From NCBI GenBank assembly GCA_019918135.1, contig WBZZ01004628.1, positions 1 through 64,000 of the forward strand: a stretch of DNA of 64,000 bases. Reading direction: 5' to 3'. Below are positions 1-12,100 of the stretch, in pieces. The DNA is from Paulinella micropora (lineage: Eukaryota; Cercozoa; Imbricatea; Euglyphida; Paulinellidae). The notes beneath the pieces were generated by a model, which searched no databases, was not told the DNA's origin, and saw only the letters and a program-made list of their open reading frames with translations. The translations under genes and the position numbers were made by a program. How positions within the stretch are numbered: position 1 is the first letter of the stretch; every line of letters starts with the position of its first letter.

Positions 1-17
1 AACTCAACTCCTTCCGT

Positions 18-875
18 TTACATGTAGACTCGACTCATTTCCCCGAAATAGCCCTGACGCACACACTGTCCTACGTATTGCACGTTATCTTCCCGACGCG
101 CCGAGTGCGTGACATAGTCGACAACGCTCCGCTGCAGCAACAAAAACAGCTGGTGGCCCACAACTCCCGACCCTCGACCAGCAGGGCCCGCCTTGGCTCT
201 GGCCTCGGCCACACTGGCCGGCTGCGCGGCGATAGCCCCCCCTGCTCGGGCACGCGCCGGGCGGGCCCACTCCTGCACTTGCTTTGGACAACCAGCGCGC
301 GCGAAGCCGGCGTAGTCCTCATTCGCGGCTGCCGCCAAGCAGTGTGCCTCCAGCAGGACGCGGGAGTTTCCTTCCTTGGCGGGCAGTGACCAGCGATTGG
401 GCGGCTCCTCCGGGTAGGGCAGCCGGGCATAGAAAAGCATGTCCTCGTGCGCCCACTCGGACTTGGGGGAACAATTTAAGTGTGGCAGGTACATGTCAGT
501 CACACCTTGCGTTTGCACGCGCACCTGCTTGCCCTGCAGCAGCCCGTCCTCCCCGCACACCCCCATAAATCTCCACAGTACCTCGCCCGCGCCCGCCGCA
601 AGTGGCTTGCGGGGATCCACTCGATCCCAGTTCGTGGCCACGTTGGTCACCAGCGGCAGCTCCCCGACGGCTCTCTGCAGATCGCTACGCTTCGCGATTA
701 CTATGTCGCATGTCTGCACCTGGACCGCCTTGTCACCGCTGTAGGACGTGACGGCCGAGCCAGGGACTTGTCGCGCCGGGTCCGCTTGGGTCTGCGCCAC
801 GCAAGTAATCACAACTTCTCCGCATTCCACATCCTCGGGCCCCGCCTCTCCAAACAAACTCCGTCTGCTGTCCAT
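18..875 (-). CDS. GC-rich hypothetical protein, 285 aa
   Basis: The frame opens at an ATG (873-875) and closes with TAA at 18-20. I recognise no family. The N-terminal two thirds mix hydrophobic beta-like stretches with charged residues; the C-terminal third has an Ala/Gly/Arg-rich stretch (about residues 190-240) before a hydrophobic Leu-rich segment. There is no obvious signal peptide. Codon use is strongly GC-biased, like the genes at 27-43.7 kb and unlike the AT-rich virus-like elements nearby, so it may belong to the same GC-rich genome compartment. The competing frames on the other strand are short and lack good starts. A real gene is likely because of length and the ATG start; function is unknown. 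Confidence 0.5.
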   Translation of the reverse strand: MDSRRSLFGEAGPEDVECGEVVITCVAQTQADPARQVPGSAVTSYSGDKAVQVQTCDIVIAKRSDLQRAVGELPLVTNVATNWDRVDPRKPLAAGAGEVLWRFMGVCGEDGLLQGKQVRVQTQGVTDMYLPHLNCSPKSEWAHEDMLFYARLPYPEEPPNRWSLPAKEGNSRVLLEAHCLAAAANEDYAGFARAGCPKQVQEWARPARARAGGAIAAQPASVAEARAKAGPAGRGSGVVGHQLFLLLQRSVVDYVTHSARREDNVQYVGQCVRQGYFGEMSRVYM

Positions 876-1216
876 GGCCTAAAGAACAAGGAATAAGGGC
901 CAGCTTTTTTTTGCTTGGTTCCTAGCCAAGATTTTTCTTTCTTTCCTTGGTTCTTCTTAGCACAAAAACAAAAAAGGCGAAACATGCGCGAACCTCAGGA
1001 AGAGGAGGGGCGCGGGGGGGGGGGATTGTATGTGAAGAGAGAGAGAGGGAGGGAGAAAGGTGGGGGTGGGGAGTCATCTGGCTGTTCCCTTTTGTACACT
1101 TGGGCTCTCCCCCCCCCTCCCCCCCTCTCTCTTTCTCAAAGTTGTGGCTTGTCTAAGAGGCAAGGGGGGCTGGGGTGGAAGAAAGGAGGGGAAGCCCCGT
1201 CTTTGCAACGGGGCTC
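876..1216. other. Low-complexity intergenic stretch
   Basis: No gene is seen. It holds a small perfect-stem hairpin near 914-931 (CTTGG...CCAAG), a poly-G run near 1013-1024, purine-rich GAGAGAGAGAGGGAGGG-type sequence and then a C/T-rich tract to about 1135. It may contain the promoter of the leftward gene that starts at 875. Confidence 0.5.
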
Positions 1217-1525
1217 ATGTCCGACAGTTCTGCTGGAGCCGATTTCAAACAGCTGTTAGGGCGGATAGTCACCGAGTTGCAGAAAAACCCCAAACCCCTA
1301 CAAGCACGGCTTCATGTAACACAACGTCATTTGATCTTTGCGCGCGGGGCGGCACCGGAGACTGTATTTGGCATTCGCGCCTACGAGCTTGTTCCAGCCC
1401 TAGAAAAAGCTCGAGAAAAGATTCTCCTCCAGGTGCAGCAAGACACCAAAAGCTTGGCCTTATCCTCTGCTGTGCCCCGAACTCTTTGTCTGCAATGGTT
1501 TCCCTCCTCAAACGTTGTCACATAG
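1217..1525 (+). CDS. Small hypothetical ORF, 102 aa
   Basis: An ATG at 1217 opens 102 codons. The product is amphipathic and helix-prone (Leu, Gln, Lys and Glu spaced through residues 8-75), with no recognised domain. It lies between the leftward GC-rich gene and the retroelement remnant. It may be a small host gene, an exon, or the leader of the retroelement; its neighbours give no further clue. Moderate length and a real ATG are the only support. Confidence 0.28.
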   Translation: MSDSSAGADFKQLLGRIVTELQKNPKPLQARLHVTQRHLIFARGAAPETVFGIRAYELVPALEKAREKILLQVQQDTKSLALSSAVPRTLCLQWFPSSNVVT

Positions 1526-1664
1526 AGGAAAGAGGATCTCACTCTATCCTCTCTTAGTTTCTCTCTTCACTAGTCAGTCGACTGAAGGAGGAACAGAACT
1601 CAAACGAACGAAAACATAACATAGGAGCTGACACTGTCATCCTGTTATTTACTAATACGACACC

Positions 1665-4600
1665 ATGTCGACAGAGACCACCGAGGTGAGTGAATATTTG
1701 GAATCACAAGAACAAGAAGAGCTAATGCAACAAGAAGGAGGAGGATTGAATGAAGGAGGAGATGATCGGATGATGGAGGAGGACAAGAAGAAGAAGACGC
1801 AGGAGGAGGAGGAGTAGGTAGAGGAACAGAGATTAATAGACGAAGAGTAACAATAGGAGTAGGAGTAGGAGTAGGAGGAGGAGGAGGAGAGGGAATGAAG
1901 GAGGAGAGGAGGAGTAGAAGAGAGCTGGGAGGATGTAAGAGAATATGAAAGAGACGAAGATGAAGGAAGGAGGAGGATTTGAACAAGAAGAGAGGAGGAG
2001 GAGCATATGGTAATCCCATACCACCTGCCACACAGGAGGAGGAGACGAAAAATGATCGACTTGATTCATATTGAGGGAGGAGATCACAGTGGAGGAACAA
2101 CAGTGGGTGCAAGACCACTATGACCTCTCTAAAGAAGAGTTTGATAACAAGATGGGGGGAGAAGGACACTATGTGTGGATCCCTCAGGATAAGAAGAGAG
2201 AAAGTCGTGCTAAGGATGTCTATATCCATTATCAAACACAGCACAGCTCCTCGGCAAACTGGTCTCAATCAAGAAGAGAGAAAGAAGATACAGCATATCA
2301 AGTTTGGGGACACATACCCACCTTGAATTACTCGATGCTATCTTTGGGGTGTACACCAAACCCTGATTTGGGAACGTTCATACGGCCCACGTGTGAGGGT
2401 TACCTCCAGTACGCAAACCCAAGAGCAACGGCCAGATTCCTCGCGACTGGTCAGGAGGCAGTCGATAACAAAAATGAAGACCATCTGGGTTCGAAAAACT
2501 CGATGGGTATTTCATTTTTTACGATGGAAATGAAGGCCTTGGAGGAGGGGAAGGCAGAGATGGAAAAAAGCATTAAGGCAGCAGGAGAAACTCATCCTGT
2601 GATTGATGAGTTAGATAAGACCGACAGATACTGACCAAGATCAGACTGTTGATGGGTGCGTTACTGCACAAGGAGGCGTGGAAGAGATGGATTCCTACCA
2701 AGGATCACTCTGTCCTTAAAACAACACAGTGCACCACCGGTCGCCAATAAAGCAGGTGTTGACCAATATGTGGAGAAATATAATTTTCTCAGATCTGCTT
2801 CTGAATTGGTGGCCTTTATCACTCATGCTCAAAAGCTGGTGATATCTGAGAAGAAGAAGGCGAAAGAGAATGAGGAGTTCGAGAAGAGATGAGACTGGAA
2901 AGAATGAAAGCAAAAGTGAGTGGTGCAAGCACCCCCTCCGACATATTTCCCCACCAGCTCCTGCCCACCAGCCCCTGCACCCCGGGCTCAACTACGGTGG
3001 TGGTCACAAACACGGAGAAGAAGGACAGACAAACATCATAAATGCCTTCAAGGGGAAGAAAGGAGGAGTGGCAAGTCTCATGCTCAAGACGAGCTCAGAC
3101 AAAGACTCTGATGCTTCGCTTTTGAGCAAGCTCAAAGAGATCAATGCCTGCATGAAGGCTTTTCCTTGCGACGAAACGCAGGAATACGAGGCCCTTGTTA
3201 CTGTTTTTGACCAATCTCTAGTCTCGGAGGATTCGATCTAACACAGTACAAGTTTTTGAGAAAGAAGGAGGAGATTAAGAGAAACAATGCAACAGGCCTA
3301 GACGCTCAGTGTGAACTGGCGGTGGCCACACTCATTTCATATTTTCAATCTCATGGATACCAGCATCTCTGCACTGGTACTCTCATAGGATTTGAAATCT
3401 TTGAGACAGTGGCGATGAGTTTGAGGAGTGCTGTTGGCTTGGCGGCGACCCTTACGGAGGTAGTTTCCTCCTATGGGCTATTCTATGGCCGCAAGTCGAT
3501 CATCCTCTATTTTTTTCGGCGTTACACACAGCACCCGAGCAAGCTTACTCACTCATACAACAATGCCGACGTTTAGCTCAGTGAAGTCCAAGAACTTCCT
3601 CGAGACACACGTGTTCGAAAATACGGTTCAAAGCGTTGCTCCGCAGCACTGTTTCAAGAAGTGATGAGTGCATGCTCACATGGACTCGCTCACGGAGGCA
3701 CACATGGCACAGGCAGGCGGTGTACCTGTTGGCGCACAAGCCACGTACACAAACAGAGTTGCCGGTTGGAAGAGACAGAGAGAGCCAGACCTGAAGACCG
3801 CATGTTGGAGGTGGTTCGCGGGCTTGCCGTGTAAGGCAGAGATGGAGCACAGAGAATGCTCTTTCAATCATGACAGGCAGAACCCAATAGCAAGGGCTAA
3901 CTTTCTAAGTAAGACGGAAGGCCATGAACTGGCCTTTTCCGGCTGCTTCAGACTGCCTCTACGAACGAAGGCTGGTATGCCAATCAGTGTGATGACGACG
4001 AGTTAAGAGAGGCAATTATTGCCTATATGAAGAGGATGGAGAAGAAGAAGGAGGAAAGGGAGAGACAAAAGAACAAAGAAGCCTCTCAAAGAGGACGAGG
4101 AGGAGGAGGAGAAGGACGAGGAGGAGGAGGAGCAGGACGAGGAGGAGGAGCATGGAAGGAGCCTCGAGGTGGCAGGGAACCCCTTATAGAGGAAGAGGAG
4201 TCGGGGATTTAATCCTCATGGAGGAAGAGCTTTTCGGCTCCAGCCCCCCCACCTAGAGGACTAGGAGGCTCATGGGCAAGCTCCAACCCAAACTTCGGTC
4301 GAGGTAAGGCTTATAACACTGCCTCGGACACCGATCCGTCATCCTACCCGGACGCTACTCAAGGTAATCGATTCGAGGTGGTGGAATGACAGAAGGGGGA
4401 AGGAGAGAGGAAGGAGAAAACCGTGAACTTTAACCCTAAATTCACAGTGTTTTCTAATGCTGTTGTGCAGACTGGGCCAACACTTCCTCTGTGTGAGAGC
4501 AAAGATGTGGGTATACAGAGGCTGCAGCCCCAAGGTAGCCTCATACCCGTTCACACATCACGATTACCAATGATAACTGATGCAAATAGGAAGGCGAAAC

Positions 4601-5240
4601 TAGGCGTATCGCCTCGGCCAAGCAAACAATTACGAACAGACTCAATGTCAGCGATCGCGGCGGGCGGCGAGAAAAAAGACAATAAGTGCACTCAAGTGCC
4701 ACAAGTCAATATCACTGACATAGTAAACGCACCGATACCGCTGAATAGTAAAAAACGTTAGTGAGGGGAAACAAGAGGAGAAGAAGGAGGAGATGAAAGA
4801 CTTGGAGACAAGACTCCAAAATTTGGAACGCAAAGTTCTTGTTCTCGCAGCAAATCTACACAGGCCCGATGCTTTGTGTTATACAGAACTTTATTGTGAA
4901 ACTTTGAAAACTGTATTAAAAGTTGGTAATGATACGATGGCGAATATTAATATTGTCGGCCGGAAGTTCTTAAATCGATACCGGGATTGGGTGGACGTAA
5001 ATATGAAAAATTCGACGGGCGCTTTGAAGGGAGTTAGTAGCCGGACGGTCATCACGGGCATCATCACACTAACCTTTAAATTAAAATCCGCACGAGTATA
5101 CCGCATGGACCTTTATGTCGTCCCCGGTTACCACGGATCAATATTACTGTCGTATGACCAATTGGCTACGATGGGGGCTGTGATTGATTGCGCCGCACGG
5201 CGAGTGATATATGGAGTAAAAAAGAGGAGAGGAGAGTGAT
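1665..5240 (+). mobile_element. Decayed gag-protease part of a retroelement
   Basis: From an ATG at 1665 the + strand carries a run of coding-like segments typical of a Gag polyprotein: an acidic Glu/Lys-rich start, helical middle parts (about 2.1-3.6 kb), a CCCH-type zinc-binding segment near 3.80-3.87 kb (Cys-x8-Cys-x7-Cys-x3-His) and a basic Gly/Arg/Glu-rich linker near 4.03-4.2 kb. The last part (4793-5239) resembles a retropepsin-like aspartic protease: an Asp-Thr start of the active-site loop (DTMANINIVG) and, further on, a flap-to-core segment with GSILL and AVIDC. No reverse transcriptase or integrase of this element follows; AT-rich repeats begin instead, so only the front half is here. 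It looks broken, with roughly eight breaks. Family (Ty3-like or DIRS-like) is not settled; LTRs were not identified. Confidence 0.55.
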
Positions 5241-5489
5241 ATTGATCCCATTAACGCTACTGACTCTTATGAGGCTTATGAGCTGAGTCTAGCGATGGAT
5301 CACAAAAAGATAGCCATCGTGCATGAGGCACTTGAGGTTTATGTTCACCCCCATGTCATAAGACCGGACGATCATCAAAATTACACGATAATGTAGTATA
5401 TTTTCTATATAGTCTTTCCACAAGTCACTGACACTAATACTTGTGACTAAGTAGTAACTTTTATGACTAGGCGCATAAACGTCATTTCT

Positions 5490-6655
5490 AAGCTTCCGCA
5501 CCGGTTTTATGCTTCAAAAACATTATATTAATAAATATGCTAAACAAACTCGTATTAATATAATTTCATGCATACTTCAAGTAGGAAGTGAGTATTAAAT
5601 ATGTATCACTAACGATTACAAGTGAGTGGCAAGTAGTCTCAAGTTAGTATCTGCCAGTGACGGAGTGATTAGTGTAAAACAGTGTCTCTCAACCAAGTTG
5701 AAGTGTCAGCTTCGGTACCGGTTTTATGCTTCAAAAACATTGTAAATATGCTGAACAAGCTAGTATTAATATATAATAATTTCATGCATAGTTCAAGTAG
5801 TATGTGAGTATGTATAACGACTATAAGTGAATGGCTGCCACCAGTAACCAACTTGAAAATTTCTAGTCACATTTGAATTTGAATTTGAATTTGAAGTAAT
5901 ATCATTAGAATTTAATCAATTAAATATAATTACGTTGATTTTGATGTAAAACAACATAAAAACTAAGAAAAACCAAGCTCAGACAAGCCAAAACCACAAT
6001 CTAGCCAAAATATAGCTAACGGTCGAAAAACAGTTGTAACTGCTAGAAATTCAATTTTTTTAAAACTTTTTTGTTTAAAATAGTTAAAATACATTAAAAT
6101 CTTTCATTTTCATGCTACTCCCATCAATTTTCAAAACCTTTAGACTTAGCTTAAGTGGCAAGTAGTCTTAGTGTCACAGTGCCGGACTAGTGTACAACAC
6201 AGTCACTGACTCTGAAATCTAAGCTTCCGCACCGGTTTTATGCTTCAAAAACATTTTAAATATGCTAAAAAAACTAGTATTAATATAATTTCATGATTAG
6301 TTCAAGTAGTCAGTGAGTATGTATAACAATTACAAGTGAGTGGCTGCCACCAGTAACCAACTTGAAAATTTCTAGTCACATTTGAATTTGAATTTGAAGT
6401 AATATCATTAGAATTCAATAAATTAAATATAATCACGTTGGTTTTGATGTAAAACAACATAAAAACAAAGAAAAACCAAGCTCAGACAAGCCCAAACCAC
6501 AATGTAGCCAAAATATAGCTAACGGTCGAAAAACAGTTGTAACGGCTAGAAATTCAAATTTTTTAAAATTTTTTGTTTAAAATAGTTAAAATACATTAAA
6601 ATCTTTCATTTTCATGCTACTCCCATCAATTTTTAAAACATTTAGACTTAGCTTG
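5490..6655. repeat. AT-rich tandem repeats, period about 513 bp
   Basis: Units start with AGCTTCCGCACCGGTTTTAT or a near copy at about 5490, 5708 and 6221. The second and third are near-complete copies (~430-510 bp) sharing a run of TTTGAA repeats and long blocks ending in CATTTTCATGCTACTCCC; the first is a partial copy. No coding signal. It could be satellite DNA, or non-coding end sequence of the adjacent retroelement. Confidence 0.8.
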
Positions 6656-7340
6656 CATGTTAGCTTGCATTATATCCGGTCGAAGCCATTAACATAAACG
6701 ACAACAACAAGCAAGATATGACGCAGTTATCACGCAAATACTACATCAAAACCAAACATAAGTGTCATATAAAAGGGATAAGAGTAAATCAAATCATCCA
6801 CAAGCAGTAAGCTTACACATAATACAAAACAAGTGATACAACAAACAACAAATGACGCTATGGCACGAAAACACTGTAGACACTGTCGACTATCGATGCT
6901 ACTAGGAACACTCTGTCCTACTGCCTATCCAGGTTCTTTTGCAACGCTATGTCCTCAACTAACAATAAAAAGGCAGGAATACTCTCTCCTCTCGGCCGAA
7001 CACTCTAATGCGGGCTTCACACCCTCAACGAAAACCTGTGGGGAATATCCTCTCACCAAAAAAGGACAAACGAGAGGGGGGTTGTTTCTAAGGTCCCAAC
7101 ACCCCCTCGTTTTGAATTTTCCTATCGCAGACGATTTTTTACAAAGTCTGTCGTATTAAGAGATTTCATCGTTTTACCATGTTTTTTCACGTATCCCCAC
7201 AGACAGAAAACGAGGCAGATCGAAAAAACATTTGCTCATTTGCTCAAAATTCTGAGCATTCGTGCAAAAAAATAAAGAAACGGCAAATTCGTCCGCACTT
7301 TACGACATACCGCATTGCGATGACCATTTTTATTATTTTA
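6656..7340. other. Gene-poor stretch with a TATA-box-like site
   Basis: No convincing gene. TATAAAAG at 6768-6775, followed by a CA-rich stretch, looks like a RNA polymerase II core promoter of the kind found in LTRs, so this could be a solo LTR or the start of another retroelement. I could not define its ends. A 108-codon open frame at 6833-7159 shows no recognisable domain and is not called. Confidence 0.35.
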
Positions 7341-7348
7341 GGGAAATA

Positions 7349-8282
7349 CTACAATTCTAAAATTATCTTTTTCTTTTTGTGTCGTTTGGTTTCAATTATG
7401 TTTTCTGGTTGTATGTCTTCTTTTTTTAACTGTTGCTTTATTTTCTTCTCCTTCGTTATCTCTTGAACTTGTTCGTTAATTTGCTTTTGATCGTCAACTG
7501 GTTTTTCAAACTTAGTCTTTAATAACTCATGGGGGCTAACTAGTTCTTTATTAGATAGCACAATCTTAAATCAATTTCTACCCAAAACCGTATATATCTG
7601 CTTTGACTAAGTTCGTCCGCCTTTTGAAAATAGATTTCGTTGAACTTCTCGTCTTACCCTATCGCCAGGTTCAAATTCGTTAATACTTTCATCTCTTTCA
7701 ATTTTTTGTTTATTAGTAGCTTTTCCTTTCAATACATCAATTAGTCTAGCTTTGATTGTTGGATGAAACCTCATGTTGTAAGCTTTGGCTATGTCATCAA
7801 TGTATGAGACCAGTCAAAGTTCCCATTAGTTTCAAATAGTATGTCAAGCCACCTTCTAATAGTTCTAATAACTCTGTCGACTATCGCAAGTGCTTTGTGG
7901 TCTCCTACTTCAACTGTTCTGTGTTCAATGTTATGTTCATCAAAATATTTATTAACTGCTCCTTTGTATTCTCCACTGCTATCTGTTGTAATGATTTCTG
8001 GGATATATGGAATAGATTTCAAACCAGTATATACTTCATTCGCAGTTTTATTTTTTAGCGGTCTAACTTCTAAAAATATACTATTATTATCAATCCAAAC
8101 CAACAGAAATACATATTTTTATTACCTAGTTTATCTTTTAACTTAGACATATCCGCTAAATCTACGAACACTTGTTTCAATGGTTCATCAGCTCATATCG
8201 TATTCCATTTCTTACTTTGTTTTTTCTGAAAATGTAATTCTAATGCCTGTTGATCTTTCAGTTCTTGTAATTCGTCGTCCAT
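7349..8282 (-). pseudogene. Polinton-type rve integrase, decayed
   Basis: The central part (7789-8103) matches the retroviral-type integrase core: a TTDSSGEY active-site segment, the HRTVEVGDHKALAIVDR segment and a following RTIRRWL helix, closely parallel to the integrase at 57086-58006. The stretch up to 7349 matches that protein's C-terminal tail (ELVSPHELLK against DLVRPSELLK). The start is an ATG at 8280-8282. This enzyme inserts Polinton-like DNA into chromosomes and makes the 6-bp target duplications. The copy looks broken, with several breaks. Confidence 0.8.
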
Positions 8283-8311
8283 TGTAGGGACACCCTACGA
8301 CCCGGAAGGTT

Positions 8312-8569
8312 CTAATACTTAATGACACCTAATGCTTTATCTCTATATATTAATCTTTGTTTTTTTTCTAGTTCAAAACAATAATTAGAACAAAACTCGT
8401 AAGTATAAAATCAGTCGAATGTATCATCAATTGCTGTAATCTGTCTGTTCGCTAAACACAGAGTTAATCCACACACATAGCAACTATTGAAGTCGTAATC
8501 ACGATGATTATATAAATAGTCCATAATGTGTAAACGAACATCTAACGGTAGGTTCTTTATCTTGTTCAT
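8312..8569 (-). pseudogene. F-box-like small zinc protein of the decayed element
   Basis: From an ATG at 8569 the product begins with a segment that looks like the start of an F-box (LPLDVRLHIMDYL), followed by Cys-x2-Cys and a later Cys-x3-Cys (CSNYC) that could bind zinc. F-box proteins recruit Skp1/cullin ubiquitin ligases and are common in large eukaryotic DNA viruses; that role here is inference from a short match. The gene lies between integrase and acidic protein, where the fuller element at 56-58 kb has nothing. It looks broken, about one break. Confidence 0.4.
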
Positions 8570-8582
8570 CTATATTAGAATT

Positions 8583-9058
8583 TTAAAATATCTTAGATGT
8601 ATCATTATTTTCTTTTTTCGCTTTCTCAGGTTGTTGATTGTAAACATTAACTGATATGTTTGACTTCTTGCCCTTTCCTTTCTTCGGCTTAGGCCCTTCC
8701 TCTTCTTCCTCAGAACTTTCATTATCCTCACTTTCTTCTTCCACTTTCTTTTTTACCATTCTCTTTTTCTTCTGTTTAGTCTTAAGTTTCATACCTGCAA
8801 CACGTCGTGCAACAATATCTACAAAGTCCTGTTCGACCTCTTCTTCACTTTCACTGCTTTCTTCAATCTAGTCACCATCTCTACCATCTATCATATCCCT
8901 CGCCAACTGCTTCTTAGTATTTCTTTTACATTCTTCACCTCTTCCTCCGCGAGCAATTTCTTAGCCCTTTCAATCTTTCTTTGCTTAGCCTGCTTCTTCT
9001 TCACCTCCCAACCCTTTTCAAGATTCTTCATCGCGACCTCTCTATTACCTCTCTGCAT
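8583..9058 (-). pseudogene. Charged Lys/Glu-rich protein, decayed copy
   Basis: Starts at an ATG (9056-9058). It is a highly charged, probably coiled-coil protein with an acidic Ser/Glu stretch followed by a basic PKKGKGKKSNISVNVYNQ tail. The same tail order and the same position beside the integrase occur in the protein at 56549-57076, so it is a conserved gene of this element family. Function unknown; the acidic-then-basic layout would suit a nucleic-acid- or capsid-binding role (inference). The copy looks broken, a few breaks. Confidence 0.65.
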
Positions 9059-9137
9059 TTTATGACTTGTTTATATTAATATACAAAATAATATTATTTA
9101 GTTTTTATTAATAAATAATTTTTTGACAAATATAATA

Positions 9138-12100
9138 ATGAGTCAATTCAAAAGTTTATTAGGTCTTAATGAGCTGGCTGTTGATAGTCTAAATATTAAC
9201 CTTGATTTAACTAACACGAACATAGTGGGCTTAAACACAGACAGAGTACCAGAAGATGTCGACTCCGTAAATCTTTATTACACTGACAGCCGATTTGACA
9301 CACGACTGGCTACCAAAAACACGGGGGGATATTAAAGAAGGAAGCAGTTTATACTACACAGAACAATGAGTGAGTGACAACGACGAGGTTAAAACCTCAA
9401 CTCAACACCGCTCTAATACGAGTAATCCGCACCAAACCAGCTTAGTTAATCTGTTAGACACAAACATATTCGCACAAACGGTCGGCCAATACTTAACATA
9501 TAATGATGTAGATGGCAAATGGAGAAATACCTACCTCGGATCAATTAACACACTATCTGATGTAGTTATAACCGCACCAATAGCCACAAATAGCTATCTA
9601 ACATATAATTATATAAACTGGGTAAATAAAACCTTTCCGATAAATGTTGATGAATCAGGCAATATTAGTATGGGTGGATATTTAAACATAACAGGAGTTA
9701 ATTTATTGAATGCAAAAGATGTTGATGATTGGATAACAGAACACATAGCGAACAATGCGAAAGTGTCCGCGGATAGTTTAATTAATACACACAGCGATGT
9801 ATTAGTTACTGGCACACCCGCAGATAATCAATTGCTTATTTATATCACGGAACAATGGAGAAATGTGGCATCGCCTTTTCTGAGATTAGACGGCACCGTT
9901 AATATGGCAGGAGCGCTAAACTGGGAGGGTTTAACATGACAAATGTGGGCACGGTTGACAGCATTGATGTTTCTGCACTTGATGCTGCAGTGGTTAAACT
10001 AACAGGAGATCAAACCATAGCAGGAACGAAAACATTCAACAACCAAATTTCAATGGGTACTAATCTGGTTCCAACATTAGCAGACCATGTAGCTAACAAA
10101 AAATACATTGATGATAATTGTGTGAAATTAACAACTGACCAAACGATAGCAGGAACAAAAACATTCAACAATCAAATTTCAATTGATACTAATCTGGTTC
10201 CAACATTAGCAGACCATATAGCTAACAAAAAATACGTTGATGATAATTGTGTGAAACTAACAACAGACCAAACAATAGCAGGAACGAAAACATTTAGTGA
10301 TAAAATAACAACTTCATTAATATCAACAATAAGCAGACCAATAATTATAGGAAACACAACAAAATCAACAAATGGGGCAACAGGAAGCTTAGAATTATAC
10401 TGAACGGCAAGCAATATCGGAGGGGCACATTTACAAGCGATAACAACGGCAGATGCTTACCCCACATTTCAATTATTAAACTGGTCGCACGACAACATAA
10501 CCTTAAACTTTGATTCTTATTGGGATGGCACTAACTGGAAATCAAGTAATGCTGGTTCAAATTTCCAAATATTAAAAGGAAACAATAAACTCAGTTTTAG
10601 CTATAAATCAGGAATACGGCAGGAAACAATATAACATGGTCTGAGGCGATGAATATAAGCACAGCAGGAGTACTAACGGCAAATGCGATAAAAGCGAATG
10701 CGGGAGTATCAACGACTACATTAACAGCGAGCGGATTATTAACAGTGGATGGATGTTGTAAATTATCTATTCAAAATAAAGTAGATGGAGGAAATGGGCA
10801 ATGCATATTTCTTTGGGATACGGACAATCCGAGTTGGGGGATTTATATGGCAACTCCCGGAGCGAGTAAAAGTTTAATAGGTTTGGTCGGGTCATTAGCA
10901 GTAGCAGGAAATGATTTTGCTTTGTATGGCTTTCGTTGTAGAGTTGCTAACTATGCTACGATGGGTTTTATATGGGAGAATTCAGGGGAGCAACTATTGA
11001 TGTCGTTGAATGGTCTTAATGGAACTTTATGGACAAACGGATTAATAACGGCAAGCGCGGGAGTATCAACAACCACACTCACGGCGAGTGGGGAGATAAA
11101 GGCAAATGGCGGATTAAACATGAATAGCCAAAATATTACAAATACGGGCTCGTTAAATGGTAGAGTCGTTTCGACTTTGTTTACAGAGCACGATGCGAAT
11201 AAGGCGAAAGTGCCAGCCGATGGTAGCATAGAAGCACACAGCGATGTAGTAATAACGACACCAGCAAATGGTCAATTATTAACATACAATGGAACAAACT
11301 GGGTAAAGTCAACAGGGTCTCTGGCTTTTCTTGCTTTATCAGGCGGGACAATGACAGGGGATGTAAAATATGGGGCTTCTGCTTTTACTCTATACACAGC
11401 CCCGCAGACTATGACAATCAATTCTTTACCTTCTCCTTTCGTCGCTTCTGCTTCTAATGAATACTATCCAGCATATTATGCTTTTAATGCCGACCAGAAC
11501 GATTATTGGAGCACTGCTATATACTATAATGACACGACAGGAGTTTATTCAAGAACACCAGCAACCACGAACACATGGGGAGGAACACCATACACAGGCG
11601 AATATATAAAAATTGATTTAGGGGCGATATACAAAATAAAAAATTATTATGTTAGGTCTTCGTCCGCTAACTTTATTGAAACAACCCCGAGCATTTGGTA
11701 TGTAGGAACAAGTGCTGATAACATTACATACACTTTATGGGATAGCAGGAGCGGAGAGGCGTGGGCTTCACAATCAACTAAAACATATACGCCCGCTTCA
11801 AATGCTACTGCCAGATATGTCATTTTCATAGTAAATAAGACTGGAAGTGGAGGAACTTCATTTAGAAGTCAGCCACGTATAGCCAGTTTGTATTTTGATT
11901 ATGAGACATTTAATTATGATAACGAATGTTTGAAATATCGCAGGCTACACATTAACAACGAGCGGAGCAATAACGACTACTGGAACCATAACAGCAAGTG
12001 GAACCATAACGGCTAATGCTGGATTAACAGGAACCACATTAACAGCCAGCGGATTAAGTACGGCTAGTGCTGGGGTATCGGGAACCACATTAACGACCAG

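Noticed and set aside
5490-6655. Centromeric or telomeric satellite
   Set aside because: Only two to three units and no telomere motif; too few copies for such a claim.
6833-7159. Small Cys/His gene
   Set aside because: 108 codons with no domain, following an LTR-like TATA box; more likely transcribed non-coding or retroelement leader sequence.
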